A stretch of 64,000 bases of DNA from Streptomyces davaonensis JCM 4913 (GTDB lineage: Bacteria; Actinomycetota; Actinomycetes; Streptomycetales; Streptomycetaceae): positions 4,250,053 to 4,314,052 of the forward strand of contig NC_020504.1 in NCBI RefSeq assembly GCF_000349325.1, written 5' to 3'. Positions 47,386 to 55,004 of this stretch are shown in pieces (within the stretch, counting starts at the first letter, position 1; the number at the start of each line of letters is the position of its first letter). Position numbers and translations under genes: made by a program. The notes below the pieces were generated by a model. That model saw nothing but the letters and a program-made list of their open reading frames with translations. It was not told the origin of the DNA and ran no database searches.

Positions 47386-49152
47386 GACTCTGCTGGTGAT
47401 GTTGTCGGGGTCATGCGGCGGCTGCGCATAGCGCGTGAAAGTGTGTGGTGCGGCGTCGGGTTCTGGTGGTGCTGGATATCCAGTCGGAGACCCGGGTGAC
47501 GTTGCAGGCCATGGCGGTGAGGACGTGCTGGACGTGGGTCTTCGCCAGGCCCCGGTAGCGGGAACGGCGCAGGCCGTGGGCTCGGACGTTCTGCGAGAGA
47601 GTGGCCTCGATGCCGGCGCGGATCGCGTAGCGGCGCTGCCATTGCTCGGTGCGCTGGTCGAGCCGGTTGCTCATCTGGATCTCGTGCAACGGCCGGGGGA
47701 GCACGGCGATGGAGCGGGGCCCGGTGGCTGAAGAGGTGCAGTGCGCGCGGTCTGGGCAGGTCCGGCAGTCCGCCTCGGCGAACCGGGCCTGCAGATAGGT
47801 GTGGTCCTTGATGTTCAGCTTGGTCCAGGACACGCTCGTGGCCCCGCGCGGGCAGATCGCCTGCTCATTGTCCCAGTCGATGGTGAAGGCCGCCTTGGCG
47901 AAGCCCGAACCGGCCTTGGCCTGGGCACTGTGGTCGGCGACAACCGGGCCCAGCAGAGTGATGCCGTGCACCCGCTGGGCCCGCTCGATACGTGCCGGAG
48001 AGATGTAGCCGGCATCGACCACATGCTCCGCGGGCAGCAACTGCCGCCCGGCGAGCTCGTCGTGGATGGTGTCGGTCAGCTCGATGTCCTGGACGGTGGA
48101 GATGGTGGTGGCGACATGGACCACCAGCCCGGGGCGTTCTTCGTCGCAGGTTTCCGTGAAATGCGTCCGGTATCCGCTCCAGGCGGTGTCCCGTTTGACG
48201 CAGTAGTGCGCATCGGTGTCATACGGGGAGTCGAACCGCAGCGAGGCGGGCGGCAGAGCATGGCCGTCCCGCCAGCGCAACAATCCCTCCACGTCCCAGA
48301 AGTAGTGGTGGACCCAGACCTGGCGCAGGATCTCCACCTGAGGAAGAAGCCGCAGGCCGGGTGGGGCGCAGGCGGCCCAGGCGGCGGTCAGGATCTTCTG
48401 TCCGTCCCGGCCGAACTCCTCGGCCCGGGCGGTCACGGCCGCCTTCCCGCCCGGCAGTTTGCCGATCTCCACCCGGCGTCCGTACCGCTTGGCCCACTCC
48501 GGCTCGATCAGCGGCGCCAGCCAGGCGGGGGCGGCCTCGGCCAGCTCCTCCAGGGCTGCTCGCAGCGTCTCCGCGACCAGCTCCAGGCGGCTGAGCGTCC
48601 GCACCGCCGCCAGCACATGGGTGGCATCGGTACGCTGCCGGCCCCCGGCCTTGAGCAGGCCGGCCTCCACCAGGCGATCCAGCATCAGCTCCAGTAACTG
48701 GTCGGCGGCGCCGTCCTGTTCGGCCAGCCGGGCCCTGAACTCGCACAGGACCGAGTGGTCGAATCCAGGATCCTCTAGCTCAAGGCCGATCGCGTATTTC
48801 CAGTCGATCCTGGTGCGGACCGCGTCCGCCGCCGCCCGGTCCGACAGGTTCTCCGCGAACTGCAGCACCGACACCAGCGCCAGCTGCCCCGGCGACAGTC
48901 CCGGCCTGCCGTCGTCGGGGTACAGGTCGGCGAACTCCTCATCCTCGAACAGGACATCCAACCGGTCCCGGATGAGCATGGCCGGGGTGCCCTTCGGACA
49001 CGCCGCCCGCGCCGTTCGCACCGTCCGTACTGGGATTCGCTGGTGATCCTCCGGCCACCGCGACCACCTCCACCGACGACACCACCCCGCACGCTCCCAG
49101 CCAAGCACCGCACACAGCCAGCCGTCAGCGACTTACCAACATCACCAGCAGA
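47386..49152. mobile_element. IS1182-family insertion sequence, 1767 bp
   Basis: The 19-bp inverted repeats GACTCTGCTGGTGATGTTG (47386-47404) and its complement (49134-49152) are perfect. The 7-bp direct repeat CCGGTAT flanks it (47379-47385 and 49153-49159), and it lies inside the right inverted repeat of the IS4 element. It is therefore the youngest insertion of the pile-up. Confidence 0.9.
47411..49108 (-). CDS. IS1182-family transposase
   Basis: A 565-residue DDE transposase. The N-terminal domain has FPKGT-type spacing (ACPKGTPAMLIRDRLDVLFED), DPGFDHSVLCEFRARL and GRQRTDATHVLAAVRTLSR (first Asp). The second Asp is in EHVVDAGYISPARIERA, and the Glu in RYAIRAGIEATLSQNVRAHGLRRSRYRGL. A Cys-rich segment near residue 450 (CRTCPDRAHC) is typical of the family. 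GTG start 44 bp inside the inverted repeat. Intact. Confidence 0.93.
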   Translation of the reverse strand: MLGWERAGWCRRWRWSRWPEDHQRIPVRTVRTARAACPKGTPAMLIRDRLDVLFEDEEFADLYPDDGRPGLSPGQLALVSVLQFAENLSDRAAADAVRTRIDWKYAIGLELEDPGFDHSVLCEFRARLAEQDGAADQLLELMLDRLVEAGLLKAGGRQRTDATHVLAAVRTLSRLELVAETLRAALEELAEAAPAWLAPLIEPEWAKRYGRRVEIGKLPGGKAAVTARAEEFGRDGQKILTAAWAACAPPGLRLLPQVEILRQVWVHHYFWDVEGLLRWRDGHALPPASLRFDSPYDTDAHYCVKRDTAWSGYRTHFTETCDEERPGLVVHVATTISTVQDIELTDTIHDELAGRQLLPAEHVVDAGYISPARIERAQRVHGITLLGPVVADHSAQAKAGSGFAKAAFTIDWDNEQAICPRGATSVSWTKLNIKDHTYLQARFAEADCRTCPDRAHCTSSATGPRSIAVLPRPLHEIQMSNRLDQRTEQWQRRYAIRAGIEATLSQNVRAHGLRRSRYRGLAKTHVQHVLTAMACNVTRVSDWISSTTRTRRRTTHFHALCAAAA

Positions 49153-49181
49153 GTCCCGGTATTGGGTCTAGGCCCGCCGGC

Positions 49182-50468
49182 TCATGCCTTCGGCGCCACC
49201 TTGCTCAGGCCGTTGATGATCCGATCCATCGCGTCGCCGCCCGTCGGGTCGGTGAGGTTGGCGAGCATCTTCAGGGTGAACTTCATGAGCAGGGGATGCG
49301 TCAGGCCGCGCTGGGTCGCGATCTTCATGACCTTCGGGTTGCCGATGAGCTTCACGAAGGCGCGGCCCAGCGCGTAGTAGCCGCCGTAGGTGTCCTTGAG
49401 CACGCGCGGGTAGCGCTGGAGGGCCAGTTCGCGGCCCGACGGGGTCGACCGCGCATGCGCCTGGACGATGACGTCGGCGGCGATCTGGCCGGATTCCATG
49501 GCGTAGGCGATGCCCTCGCCGTTGAAGGGGTTCACCAGGCCGCCGGCGTCGCCGACCAGCAGCAGGCCCTTGGTGTAGTGGGGCTGGCGGTTGAAGGCCA
49601 TGGGGAGGGCGGCGCCGCGGATCGGGCCGGTCATGTGCTCGGGGGTGTAGCCCCAGTCCTCCGGCATCGAGGCGCACCAGGCCTTGAGGACCTCGCGCCA
49701 GTCCAGTTCCTTGAAGGAGTCGGAGGTGTTCAGGACGCCGAGGCCGACGTTGCAGGTGCCGTCGCCCATGCCGAAGATCCAGCCGTAGCCGGGCAGCAGC
49801 CGGTCCTCGGGGCCGCGGCGGTCCCAGAGCTCCAGCCAGGACTCCAGGTAGTCGTCGTCGTGGCGCGGGGACTCGAAGTACGTGCGTACGGCGACGCCCA
49901 TCGGGCGGTCCTCGCGGCGGTGCAGGCCCATCGCCAGGGACAGGCGCGTGGAGTTGCCGTCGGCGGCGACGACGAGCGGTGCGTGGAAGGCGACCTCACG
50001 CTTCTCCTCGCCGAGCTTGGCGTGGACGCCGGTGATCCGGCCGGTGCGCTCGTCGATGATCGGGGCGCCGACGTTGCACCGCTCGTAGAGGCGGGCGCCG
50101 GCCTTCTGGGCCTGGCGGGCGAGCTGCTCGTCGAAGTCGTCGCGCTTGCGGACCAGGCCGTAGTCCGGGAAGGAGGCGAGGTCGGGCCAGTCGAGCTGGA
50201 GCCGGACACCTCCGCCGACGATCCTCAGGCCCTTGTTGCGCAGCCAGCCGGCCTCCTCGGAGATGTCGATGCCCATCGCCACGAGCTGCTTGACCGCGCG
50301 GGGGGTGAGGCCGTCACCGCAGACCTTCTCCCGCGGGAACTCGGTCTTCTCCAGCAGGAGTACGTCGAGCCCGGCCTTGGCCAGGTGGTACGCGGTAGTG
50401 GAGCCGGCTGGCCCCGCACCCACGACGATCACATCGGCGGAGTTGTCGGAGAGGAGGGGCTCGGTCAC
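49182..50468 (-). CDS. menJ: Geranylgeranyl-reductase-family menaquinone reductase
   Basis: A 428-residue flavoprotein. GAGPAGSTTAYHLAKAGLDVLLLEK binds FAD, CGDGLTPRAVKQL follows, and the second FAD motif is GLLLVGDAGGLVNPFNGEGI. In mycobacteria the ortholog MenJ saturates one isoprene unit of menaquinone; the setting next to menG and mqnC supports that role here, where MK-9(H4-H8) is expected. The closest alternative is a general isoprenoid reductase. GTG start at 50468. Its 3' end abuts the IS4 target duplication, so the insertion spared the gene by about 12 bp. Confidence 0.87.
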   Translation of the reverse strand: MTEPLLSDNSADVIVVGAGPAGSTTAYHLAKAGLDVLLLEKTEFPREKVCGDGLTPRAVKQLVAMGIDISEEAGWLRNKGLRIVGGGVRLQLDWPDLASFPDYGLVRKRDDFDEQLARQAQKAGARLYERCNVGAPIIDERTGRITGVHAKLGEEKREVAFHAPLVVAADGNSTRLSLAMGLHRREDRPMGVAVRTYFESPRHDDDYLESWLELWDRRGPEDRLLPGYGWIFGMGDGTCNVGLGVLNTSDSFKELDWREVLKAWCASMPEDWGYTPEHMTGPIRGAALPMAFNRQPHYTKGLLLVGDAGGLVNPFNGEGIAYAMESGQIAADVIVQAHARSTPSGRELALQRYPRVLKDTYGGYYALGRAFVKLIGNPKVMKIATQRGLTHPLLMKFTLKMLANLTDPTGGDAMDRIINGLSKVAPKA

Positions 50469-50565
50469 GGCGGGATCTCCCCAAGTTCGAAATCTGCGTG
50501 CCGACCGGCACAGGACATGGGCAGTCTATTCAGCAGTAGTGATCACCCGGCTGAAGGGCTGCCCC

Positions 50566-51087
50566 GTGAACCGAGCTCTCCCCGTAGTACGGCTGCGCGT
50601 TCCCACCGACGAGGACGCCGTCGCCTGGCACCGGCTCTTCGACGACCCGGATGTGATGGAGTTCCACGGCGGCAAGTCCGCGGGTCTGTCGGTGTACGAG
50701 GAACTCACGGCCCGCCAGCGCCGGCACGACGCCGAGCGCGGGTTCTGCCTGTGGTCCGTGCTGGACGAGTCCGGCGAGGTCATCGGCTTCACCGGCGCCC
50801 AGCCGTGGGAGCGGGACTGGGGCCCCACGGGCGAGATCGAGATCGGCTGGCGGCTCGCGCGGGCGCACTGGGGCCGGGGCGTCGTCACCGCTGCCGCGCG
50901 GCTCACGCTGGAGCGGGTGCGGGCGGCGGGAGTGCCGGGCGTGGTGGCCATGGTCGACGCCCGCAACCAGCGCTCGATCGCGGTGACCCAGCGCCTGGGC
51001 ATGCGGCTCGCCGAGGTCTTCACCACTCCGACGAGCGGGCGGGCGGGGCACTGCTACCGGTTGGACCTGACAAGCGGAGCAGCGTGA
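50566..51087 (+). CDS. GNAT-family N-acetyltransferase
   Basis: A 173-residue acetyltransferase of the RimJ/RimL-like class. EIEIGWRLARAHWGRGVVTAAARLTLERV contains the acetyl-CoA loop (R/Q-x-x-G-x-G/A variant, HWGRGVV), and DARNQRSIAVTQRLGMRL is the conserved C-terminal segment. GTG 50566 has GAAGGG at a good distance; GTG 50539 would add nine residues but lacks a ribosome-binding site. Target unknown: amine drugs, ribosomal protein or tRNA-linked substrates are all possible. Confidence 0.87.
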   Translation: MNRALPVVRLRVPTDEDAVAWHRLFDDPDVMEFHGGKSAGLSVYEELTARQRRHDAERGFCLWSVLDESGEVIGFTGAQPWERDWGPTGEIEIGWRLARAHWGRGVVTAAARLTLERVRAAGVPGVVAMVDARNQRSIAVTQRLGMRLAEVFTTPTSGRAGHCYRLDLTSGAA

Positions 51088-51143
51088 ACCACCTGCACTA
51101 CGGACAGTAACCGACTGTCACAGAAAGACACTTAACGCTTCCG

Positions 51144-51180
51144 AGCGGTACCGGGTGGGGGTTACCCTGCCGGTACCGCT
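51144..51180. promoter_or_regulatory. 11-bp inverted repeat before the PASTA gene
   Basis: AGCGGTACCGG (51144-51154) is followed after 15 bases by its perfect complement CCGGTACCGCT (51170-51180). It ends 13 bp before the likely GTG start, so it could be an operator or a translational hairpin. The preceding bases (51095-51143) hold the likely promoter. Confidence 0.5.
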
Positions 51181-51193
51181 GGGGGTGACGTCT

Positions 51194-51544
51194 GTGTACA
51201 AACCGCCCAACACATCCGAAGTGCGCGTGCCACGCCTCGTCGGCCTGATGGCCGTGGACGCGCGCGTGTCGGCCGAGGCGCGCGGCGTGCTGCTCGCCTC
51301 GCCCGACCGCCCCGACCTTCAACTCGCCGTCGTGGACTACGTCGTACGGCAGTACCCCGCGCCCGGCGTCGAGGTACCGCGCGGGGCCGTGGTCACCGTG
51401 TGGTTCGACTTCGGGGAGGGAGAGGGCGGCGGGGGCGTACGGGAACCGCGGCCGTCGCGCCCCCCACACGGTGGGCTGCGCCGAGAACTCGACGAGCCTG
51501 GGGGCCACTCCTACGCCGCCTGCGTCGGCTTCAGCCCTCCCTGA
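51194..51544 (+). CDS. Small PASTA-domain protein
   Basis: A 116-residue protein that consists almost wholly of one PASTA-like domain: VRVPRLVGLMAVDARVSAEARG, then LAVVDYVVRQYPAPGVEVPRGAVVTVWFDFG. The tail is Gly/Arg/Pro-rich. No signal peptide or membrane segment precedes it, which is unusual because PASTA domains normally sit outside the cell on penicillin-binding proteins or kinases. GTG 51194 has GGGGGTGA upstream; GTG 51155 and 51185 are alternatives. Function unknown. Confidence 0.72.
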   Translation: MYKPPNTSEVRVPRLVGLMAVDARVSAEARGVLLASPDRPDLQLAVVDYVVRQYPAPGVEVPRGAVVTVWFDFGEGEGGGGVREPRPSRPPHGGLRRELDEPGGHSYAACVGFSPP

Positions 51545-51572
51545 GCCCGCCCCAGGCCCCCTGAACCCCGCC

Positions 51573-52268
51573 TCAGCTCTCCTTGAACCCCCGGTGCAGG
51601 GCGACGACCCCGCCCGTCAGGTTCCGCCAGGCCACCTTCGACCAGCCGGCCTTCTGGAGACGCTCGGCCAGCGCGGGCTGGTCGGGCCAGGCGCGGATGG
51701 ACTCGGCGAGATAGACGTACGCCTCGGGGTTGGAGGACACCGCGCGGGCGACCGGCGGCAGGGCGCGCATCAGGTACTCGGTGTAGACGGTCCGGAACGG
51801 CGCCCAGGTGGGGTGGGAGAACTCGCATATCACCACGCGGCCGCCGGGCTTGGTCACCCGGTACATCTCGCGCAGGCCGGCGTCGAAGTCCTGGACGTTG
51901 CGCAGCCCGAAGGAGATCGTGACGGCGTCGAAGGTGTCGTCCTTGAACGGCAGCCTCGTCGCGTCGCCCGCCGTCAGCGGCAGCCACGGGTGCTTGCGCT
52001 TGCCGACCTGGAGCATGCCGAGCGAGAAGTCGCAGGGGACGACATAGGCGCCGGTGCGGGAGAAGGGCAGGGAGGAGGTCGCCGTACCGGCGGCCAGGTC
52101 CAGGATCTTCTGCGCGGGCCGGGCGTCGACCGCCTTGGCGACCGCCTTGCGCCACACCCGGTCCTGGCCGAGCGAGAGCACGTCGTTCGTCAGGTCGTAC
52201 CGTTCCGCGACGTCGTCGAACATCGAGGCGACTTCGTGCGGCTGCTTGTTCAGGGAAGCGCGGGTCAC
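51573..52268 (-). CDS. menG: Demethylmenaquinone methyltransferase
   Basis: A 231-residue UbiE/MenG-family enzyme, last step of menaquinone synthesis. The SAM motif I is [15 protein letters not shown], post-I has [27 protein letters not shown], and the N-terminal [21 protein letters not shown] is diagnostic. GTG start. It is convergent with the small PASTA gene and lies two genes downstream of mqnC in the same orientation. Uses SAM to methylate demethylmenaquinone at the naphthoquinone ring. Confidence 0.94.
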   Translation of the reverse strand: MTRASLNKQPHEVASMFDDVAERYDLTNDVLSLGQDRVWRKAVAKAVDARPAQKILDLAAGTATSSLPFSRTGAYVVPCDFSLGMLQVGKRKHPWLPLTAGDATRLPFKDDTFDAVTISFGLRNVQDFDAGLREMYRVTKPGGRVVICEFSHPTWAPFRTVYTEYLMRALPPVARAVSSNPEAYVYLAESIRAWPDQPALAERLQKAGWSKVAWRNLTGGVVALHRGFKES

Positions 52269-52323
52269 GCGTCCATTCTTGCAGTACGCCTTCCAGGACC
52301 GGCTCAGGGGAGGTCTGTGGTCG

Positions 52324-52349
52324 GTCGCGCAGTTCCCCGCGCCCCTAAG
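52324..52349. repeat. Common Streptomyces intergenic repeat
   Basis: GTCGCGCAGTTCCCCGCGCC at 52324 and the next bases CCTAA match the repeat (GGGGCGCGGGGAACTGCGCGAC on the other strand) found at hundreds of intergenic sites in many Streptomyces. It contains GCGC-8-GCGC. It sits between menG and the upstream gene; function unknown, possibly transcript end or RNA stability. Confidence 0.7.
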
Positions 52350-52358
52350 AGGTTCGTT

Positions 52359-53006
52359 CTAGCGGCGGCGGTACACCAGTCGGCCCCCCAGCACCGTCGC
52401 CACACACGTCCCCGCGCCCTTCGCCGTGAGCGCGTTCTCGTCCGGTACGTCGAAGACCGCCAGGTCTGCCGCACCCCCGACAGTGAGCGGGCCATGGACC
52501 GTGCCGGGGAGGTCGTGGCCCTCCACGAAGGGGTTCAGGTCCGGGCCGTCCCACATCGGCGGAGCCGATCGCCACGGATCGGGCACCTCGCGCAGGCCCG
52601 ACCGCGCCACCGACTGCCGTACGGCGTCCGGGAAGGGGCCGCCGACATGGGTCGTGCCGTGGGCGAGCATCCGCTGAAGGCCGCGGCGGACGCTGCCCGC
52701 CATCCGGGCGGCGTCCGGGGCGAGTTCGGCGAAGGCTGCGCCGGTGAGGGGCTCGGTGCCCAGCTCGTCCGCCTCGCGCGGGTCGGGGTGGTAGCACCGG
52801 GTCAGCAGCCACCGTCCGTGCAACTGCCGCAGCCCCGGGGTCAGTACGCCCGGCCAGCGCCGGGTGCGCGCACCCTCGTAGGACGCCGCCATGTCGTCGT
52901 ACGGCCCGACGGCCGCGACGCGGTCGCCGTCGACGACGACCGCCCCGTCCGGCACCGGCTCGGCGCCGATCGGCAGCACCAGGGCCGCCGTATGGATGGT
53001 GAGCAT
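52359..53006 (-). CDS. Truncated imidazolonepropionase-like (amidohydrolase) protein
   Basis: A 215-residue protein. The N-terminal beta-sandwich (LPDGAVVVDGDRV-like: VPDGAVVVDGDRVAAVGPY) and the C-terminal GGAADLAVFDVP match the composite domain of amidohydrolases, but the central barrel is shortened and the metal-binding HxH and Asp are absent (TPGLRQLHGRW replaces PGFIDxHxH). Adjacent to mqnC, it looks like a degenerate paralog of the aminodeoxyfutalosine deaminase MqnX. Its start is immediately after the mqnC stop, so translation is coupled. Catalysis is unlikely. Confidence 0.78.
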   Translation of the reverse strand: MLTIHTAALVLPIGAEPVPDGAVVVDGDRVAAVGPYDDMAASYEGARTRRWPGVLTPGLRQLHGRWLLTRCYHPDPREADELGTEPLTGAAFAELAPDAARMAGSVRRGLQRMLAHGTTHVGGPFPDAVRQSVARSGLREVPDPWRSAPPMWDGPDLNPFVEGHDLPGTVHGPLTVGGAADLAVFDVPDENALTAKGAGTCVATVLGGRLVYRRR

Positions 53007-54206
53007 CTAGTTGGAGGCGAGGATCTTCAGCTCGGGGTGGGCCGTGCCACCCTCGATCGCCGTGGAGGAGATGTGGGACACGACGCGCGCGTCGACCGGG
53101 TCGTTCGCCGGGTCGTCGTGCACGACGAGGTGCTCGTACGTGGTCGAGCGCTGGGCCGGGACCCGCCCCGCCGTACGGATCATGTCGATCATTTCCTGGA
53201 GGTTGGAGCGGTGCTTGGCACCGGCCGCCGAGACGACGTTCTCCTCCAGCATGATCGAGCCGAGGTCGTCGGCGCCGTAGTGCAGCGTCAGCTGGCCCGC
53301 GTCCTGGCCGGTGGTCAGCCAGGAGCCCTGGATGTGGGCGATGTTGTCCATGAAGAGCCGGGAGATCGCGATCATCCGCAGGTACTCGAAGATCGTGGCC
53401 TGTGTGCGGCCCTTCAGGTGGTTGTTCATCGGCTGGTACAGGTACGGGATGAAGGCGCGGAAGCCGCCCGTCCGGTCCTGGACCTCACGGATCATCCGCA
53501 GGTGCTCGATGCGTTCGGCGTTGGTCTCGCCGGTGCCCATCAGCATGGTGGAGGTGGACTCGACACCCAGGTTGTGGGCGGTCTCCATGATCTCCAGCCA
53601 GCGCTCGCCGGACTCCTTGAGCGGCGCGATGGCCTTGCGGGGGCGCTCGGGGAGCAGTTCCGCGCCGGCACCGGCGAAGGAGTCGAGGCCGGCCGCGTGG
53701 ATCCGCTGGATCGCCTCCTCGACCGACACCCCGCTGATCCGGGCCATGTGCTCGACCTCGGACGCGCCGAGGGAGTGGATGACCAGCTGCGGGAACGCGT
53801 CCTTGATGGCCTTGAAGTGCTTCTCGTAGTACTCGACGCCGTAGTCCGGGTGATGGCCGCCCTGGAACATGATCTGGGTGCCGCCCAGTTCGACCGTCTC
53901 CGCGCACCGGCGCAGGATGTCGTCCAGGTCGCGGGTCCAGCCCTTGGCGGTGTCCTTGGGGGGCGCGTAGAAGGCGCAGAACTTGCACGCCGTCACGCAG
54001 ACGTTCGTGTAGTTGATGTTGCGCTCGATGATGTACGTCGCGATGTGCTCGGTGCCCGCGTAACGGCGGCGGCGTACGGCGTCGGCGGCGGCGCCGAGCG
54101 CGTGCAGCGGGGCGTCGCGGTAGAGGTCGAGCGCCTCCTCTGGGGTGATCCGCCCACCCTCCGCGGCACGGTCGAGGACGGACTGGAGGTCGGCCTTCTC
54201 TGTCAC
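53007..54206 (-). CDS. mqnC: Cyclic dehypoxanthinyl futalosine synthase
   Basis: A 399-residue radical SAM enzyme of the futalosine route to menaquinone. The cluster motif CVTACKFC gives Cys 70, 74, 77. GGHHPDYGVEYYEKHFK and GAGAELLPERPRK are characteristic of MqnC rather than MqnE. It cyclises dehypoxanthine futalosine. GTG start. Followed directly by the truncated amidohydrolase gene. The rest of the pathway (mqnA, D, E) is not in the window. Confidence 0.94.
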   Translation of the reverse strand: MTEKADLQSVLDRAAEGGRITPEEALDLYRDAPLHALGAAADAVRRRRYAGTEHIATYIIERNINYTNVCVTACKFCAFYAPPKDTAKGWTRDLDDILRRCAETVELGGTQIMFQGGHHPDYGVEYYEKHFKAIKDAFPQLVIHSLGASEVEHMARISGVSVEEAIQRIHAAGLDSFAGAGAELLPERPRKAIAPLKESGERWLEIMETAHNLGVESTSTMLMGTGETNAERIEHLRMIREVQDRTGGFRAFIPYLYQPMNNHLKGRTQATIFEYLRMIAISRLFMDNIAHIQGSWLTTGQDAGQLTLHYGADDLGSIMLEENVVSAAGAKHRSNLQEMIDMIRTAGRVPAQRSTTYEHLVVHDDPANDPVDARVVSHISSTAIEGGTAHPELKILASN

Positions 54207-54278
54207 CGGGGCGTCCCTTTCGTCAAGGGTTGTGGACGGACTGATCCAGCCTACGCCAGGCGGTTGCGCGGGCCGACG

Positions 54279-55004
54279 TCAGGCCGTGTAGGCCCCGATC
54301 AGCAGTCCGAGGAAGGCCCCGGCGATCAGGAAGGGCCCGAAGGGGATCGACGTCTTGCGTCCCGCCCTCCGTACAACGACCAGGGCACCGCCGTACAGCG
54401 CCCCGAGCAGGAACCCGGCAAAGGTGCCGAGCATCAGCGTGGACCAGCCGTACCAGCCGAGGACCGCGCCCGTGCCGAGGGCGAGCTTGACGTCGCCGAA
54501 GCCCATGCCGGCGGGGTTGATGAGGAAGAGGACGAGATATCCGCCGCCGAGGGCGAGGGCGCCGTAGAGGGCGGTGGTCCACTCCCCCGCGTGCTCCGGG
54601 ACCAGGGCGACCACGCCGAGCAGGACGAGGGCGGCCCCCGCGAGCGGCAGGGTCAGCGGGTCCGGCAGGCGCTGGACGCGGAAGTCGACCACCGCGAGCA
54701 GTACGCCGAGGGGGGCGAGCAGCAGCCATACGCCCAGTTCGGGGCGGGTGCCGGTGGCGGCGGCGAGGGCGGCGCAGACGGCGGCGGTGGCGAGGGAGAG
54801 GGGGACGACGCCAAGGCCGTAGGACCGTGCGCAGGTGGTGCAGTGCGCGCGCCCGAGCCAGCCCCGTACCGGATGCCCCTCCGGGCAGTTGTCGCGCCAG
54901 GGCTCGCCCGCCGGGGCGGAGAAGCGGTAGGCGGCCCGGGGCAGGAACGCGCCCGCCGCCGCACCCCACAGTGCGGCGGCGAGTACGAGGAGCAGGTCGG
55001 TCAT
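54279..55004 (-). CDS. Type IV prepilin peptidase (A24 family)
   Basis: A 241-residue membrane protein with about seven hydrophobic segments. The two catalytic Asp are in AVVDFRVQRLPDPL and in MGFGDVKLALG, the GxGD motif. CPEGHPVRGWLGRAHCTTC near the N-terminus is the zinc-type Cys set. ATG 55004 overlaps the stop of the LysM/BTAD gene by 4 bp. Cleaves the leader of class III prepilins; the Flp pilin and TadE-like genes at 62.3-64 kb are the probable substrates. The C-terminal methyltransferase activity cannot be judged. Confidence 0.9.
   Translation of the reverse strand: MTDLLLVLAAALWGAAAGAFLPRAAYRFSAPAGEPWRDNCPEGHPVRGWLGRAHCTTCARSYGLGVVPLSLATAAVCAALAAATGTRPELGVWLLLAPLGVLLAVVDFRVQRLPDPLTLPLAGAALVLLGVVALVPEHAGEWTTALYGALALGGGYLVLFLINPAGMGFGDVKLALGTGAVLGWYGWSTLMLGTFAGFLLGALYGGALVVVRRAGRKTSIPFGPFLIAGAFLGLLIGAYTA

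Larger units (their letters stand above)
45915..49163. mobile_element. IS4-family element, split by an IS1182-family insertion
   Basis: The left inverted repeat is 21 bp, 45915-45935, starting CCCAATACCGG. Its complement is found in two pieces: 47369-47385 and, after the IS1182 element, 49153-49163. Deleting 47386-49159 restores a perfect right repeat. The whole is flanked by the 6-bp direct repeat TCTAGG (45909-45914 and 49164-49169), the target duplication. Uninterrupted length is about 1.47 kb, normal for IS4. Confidence 0.85.
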
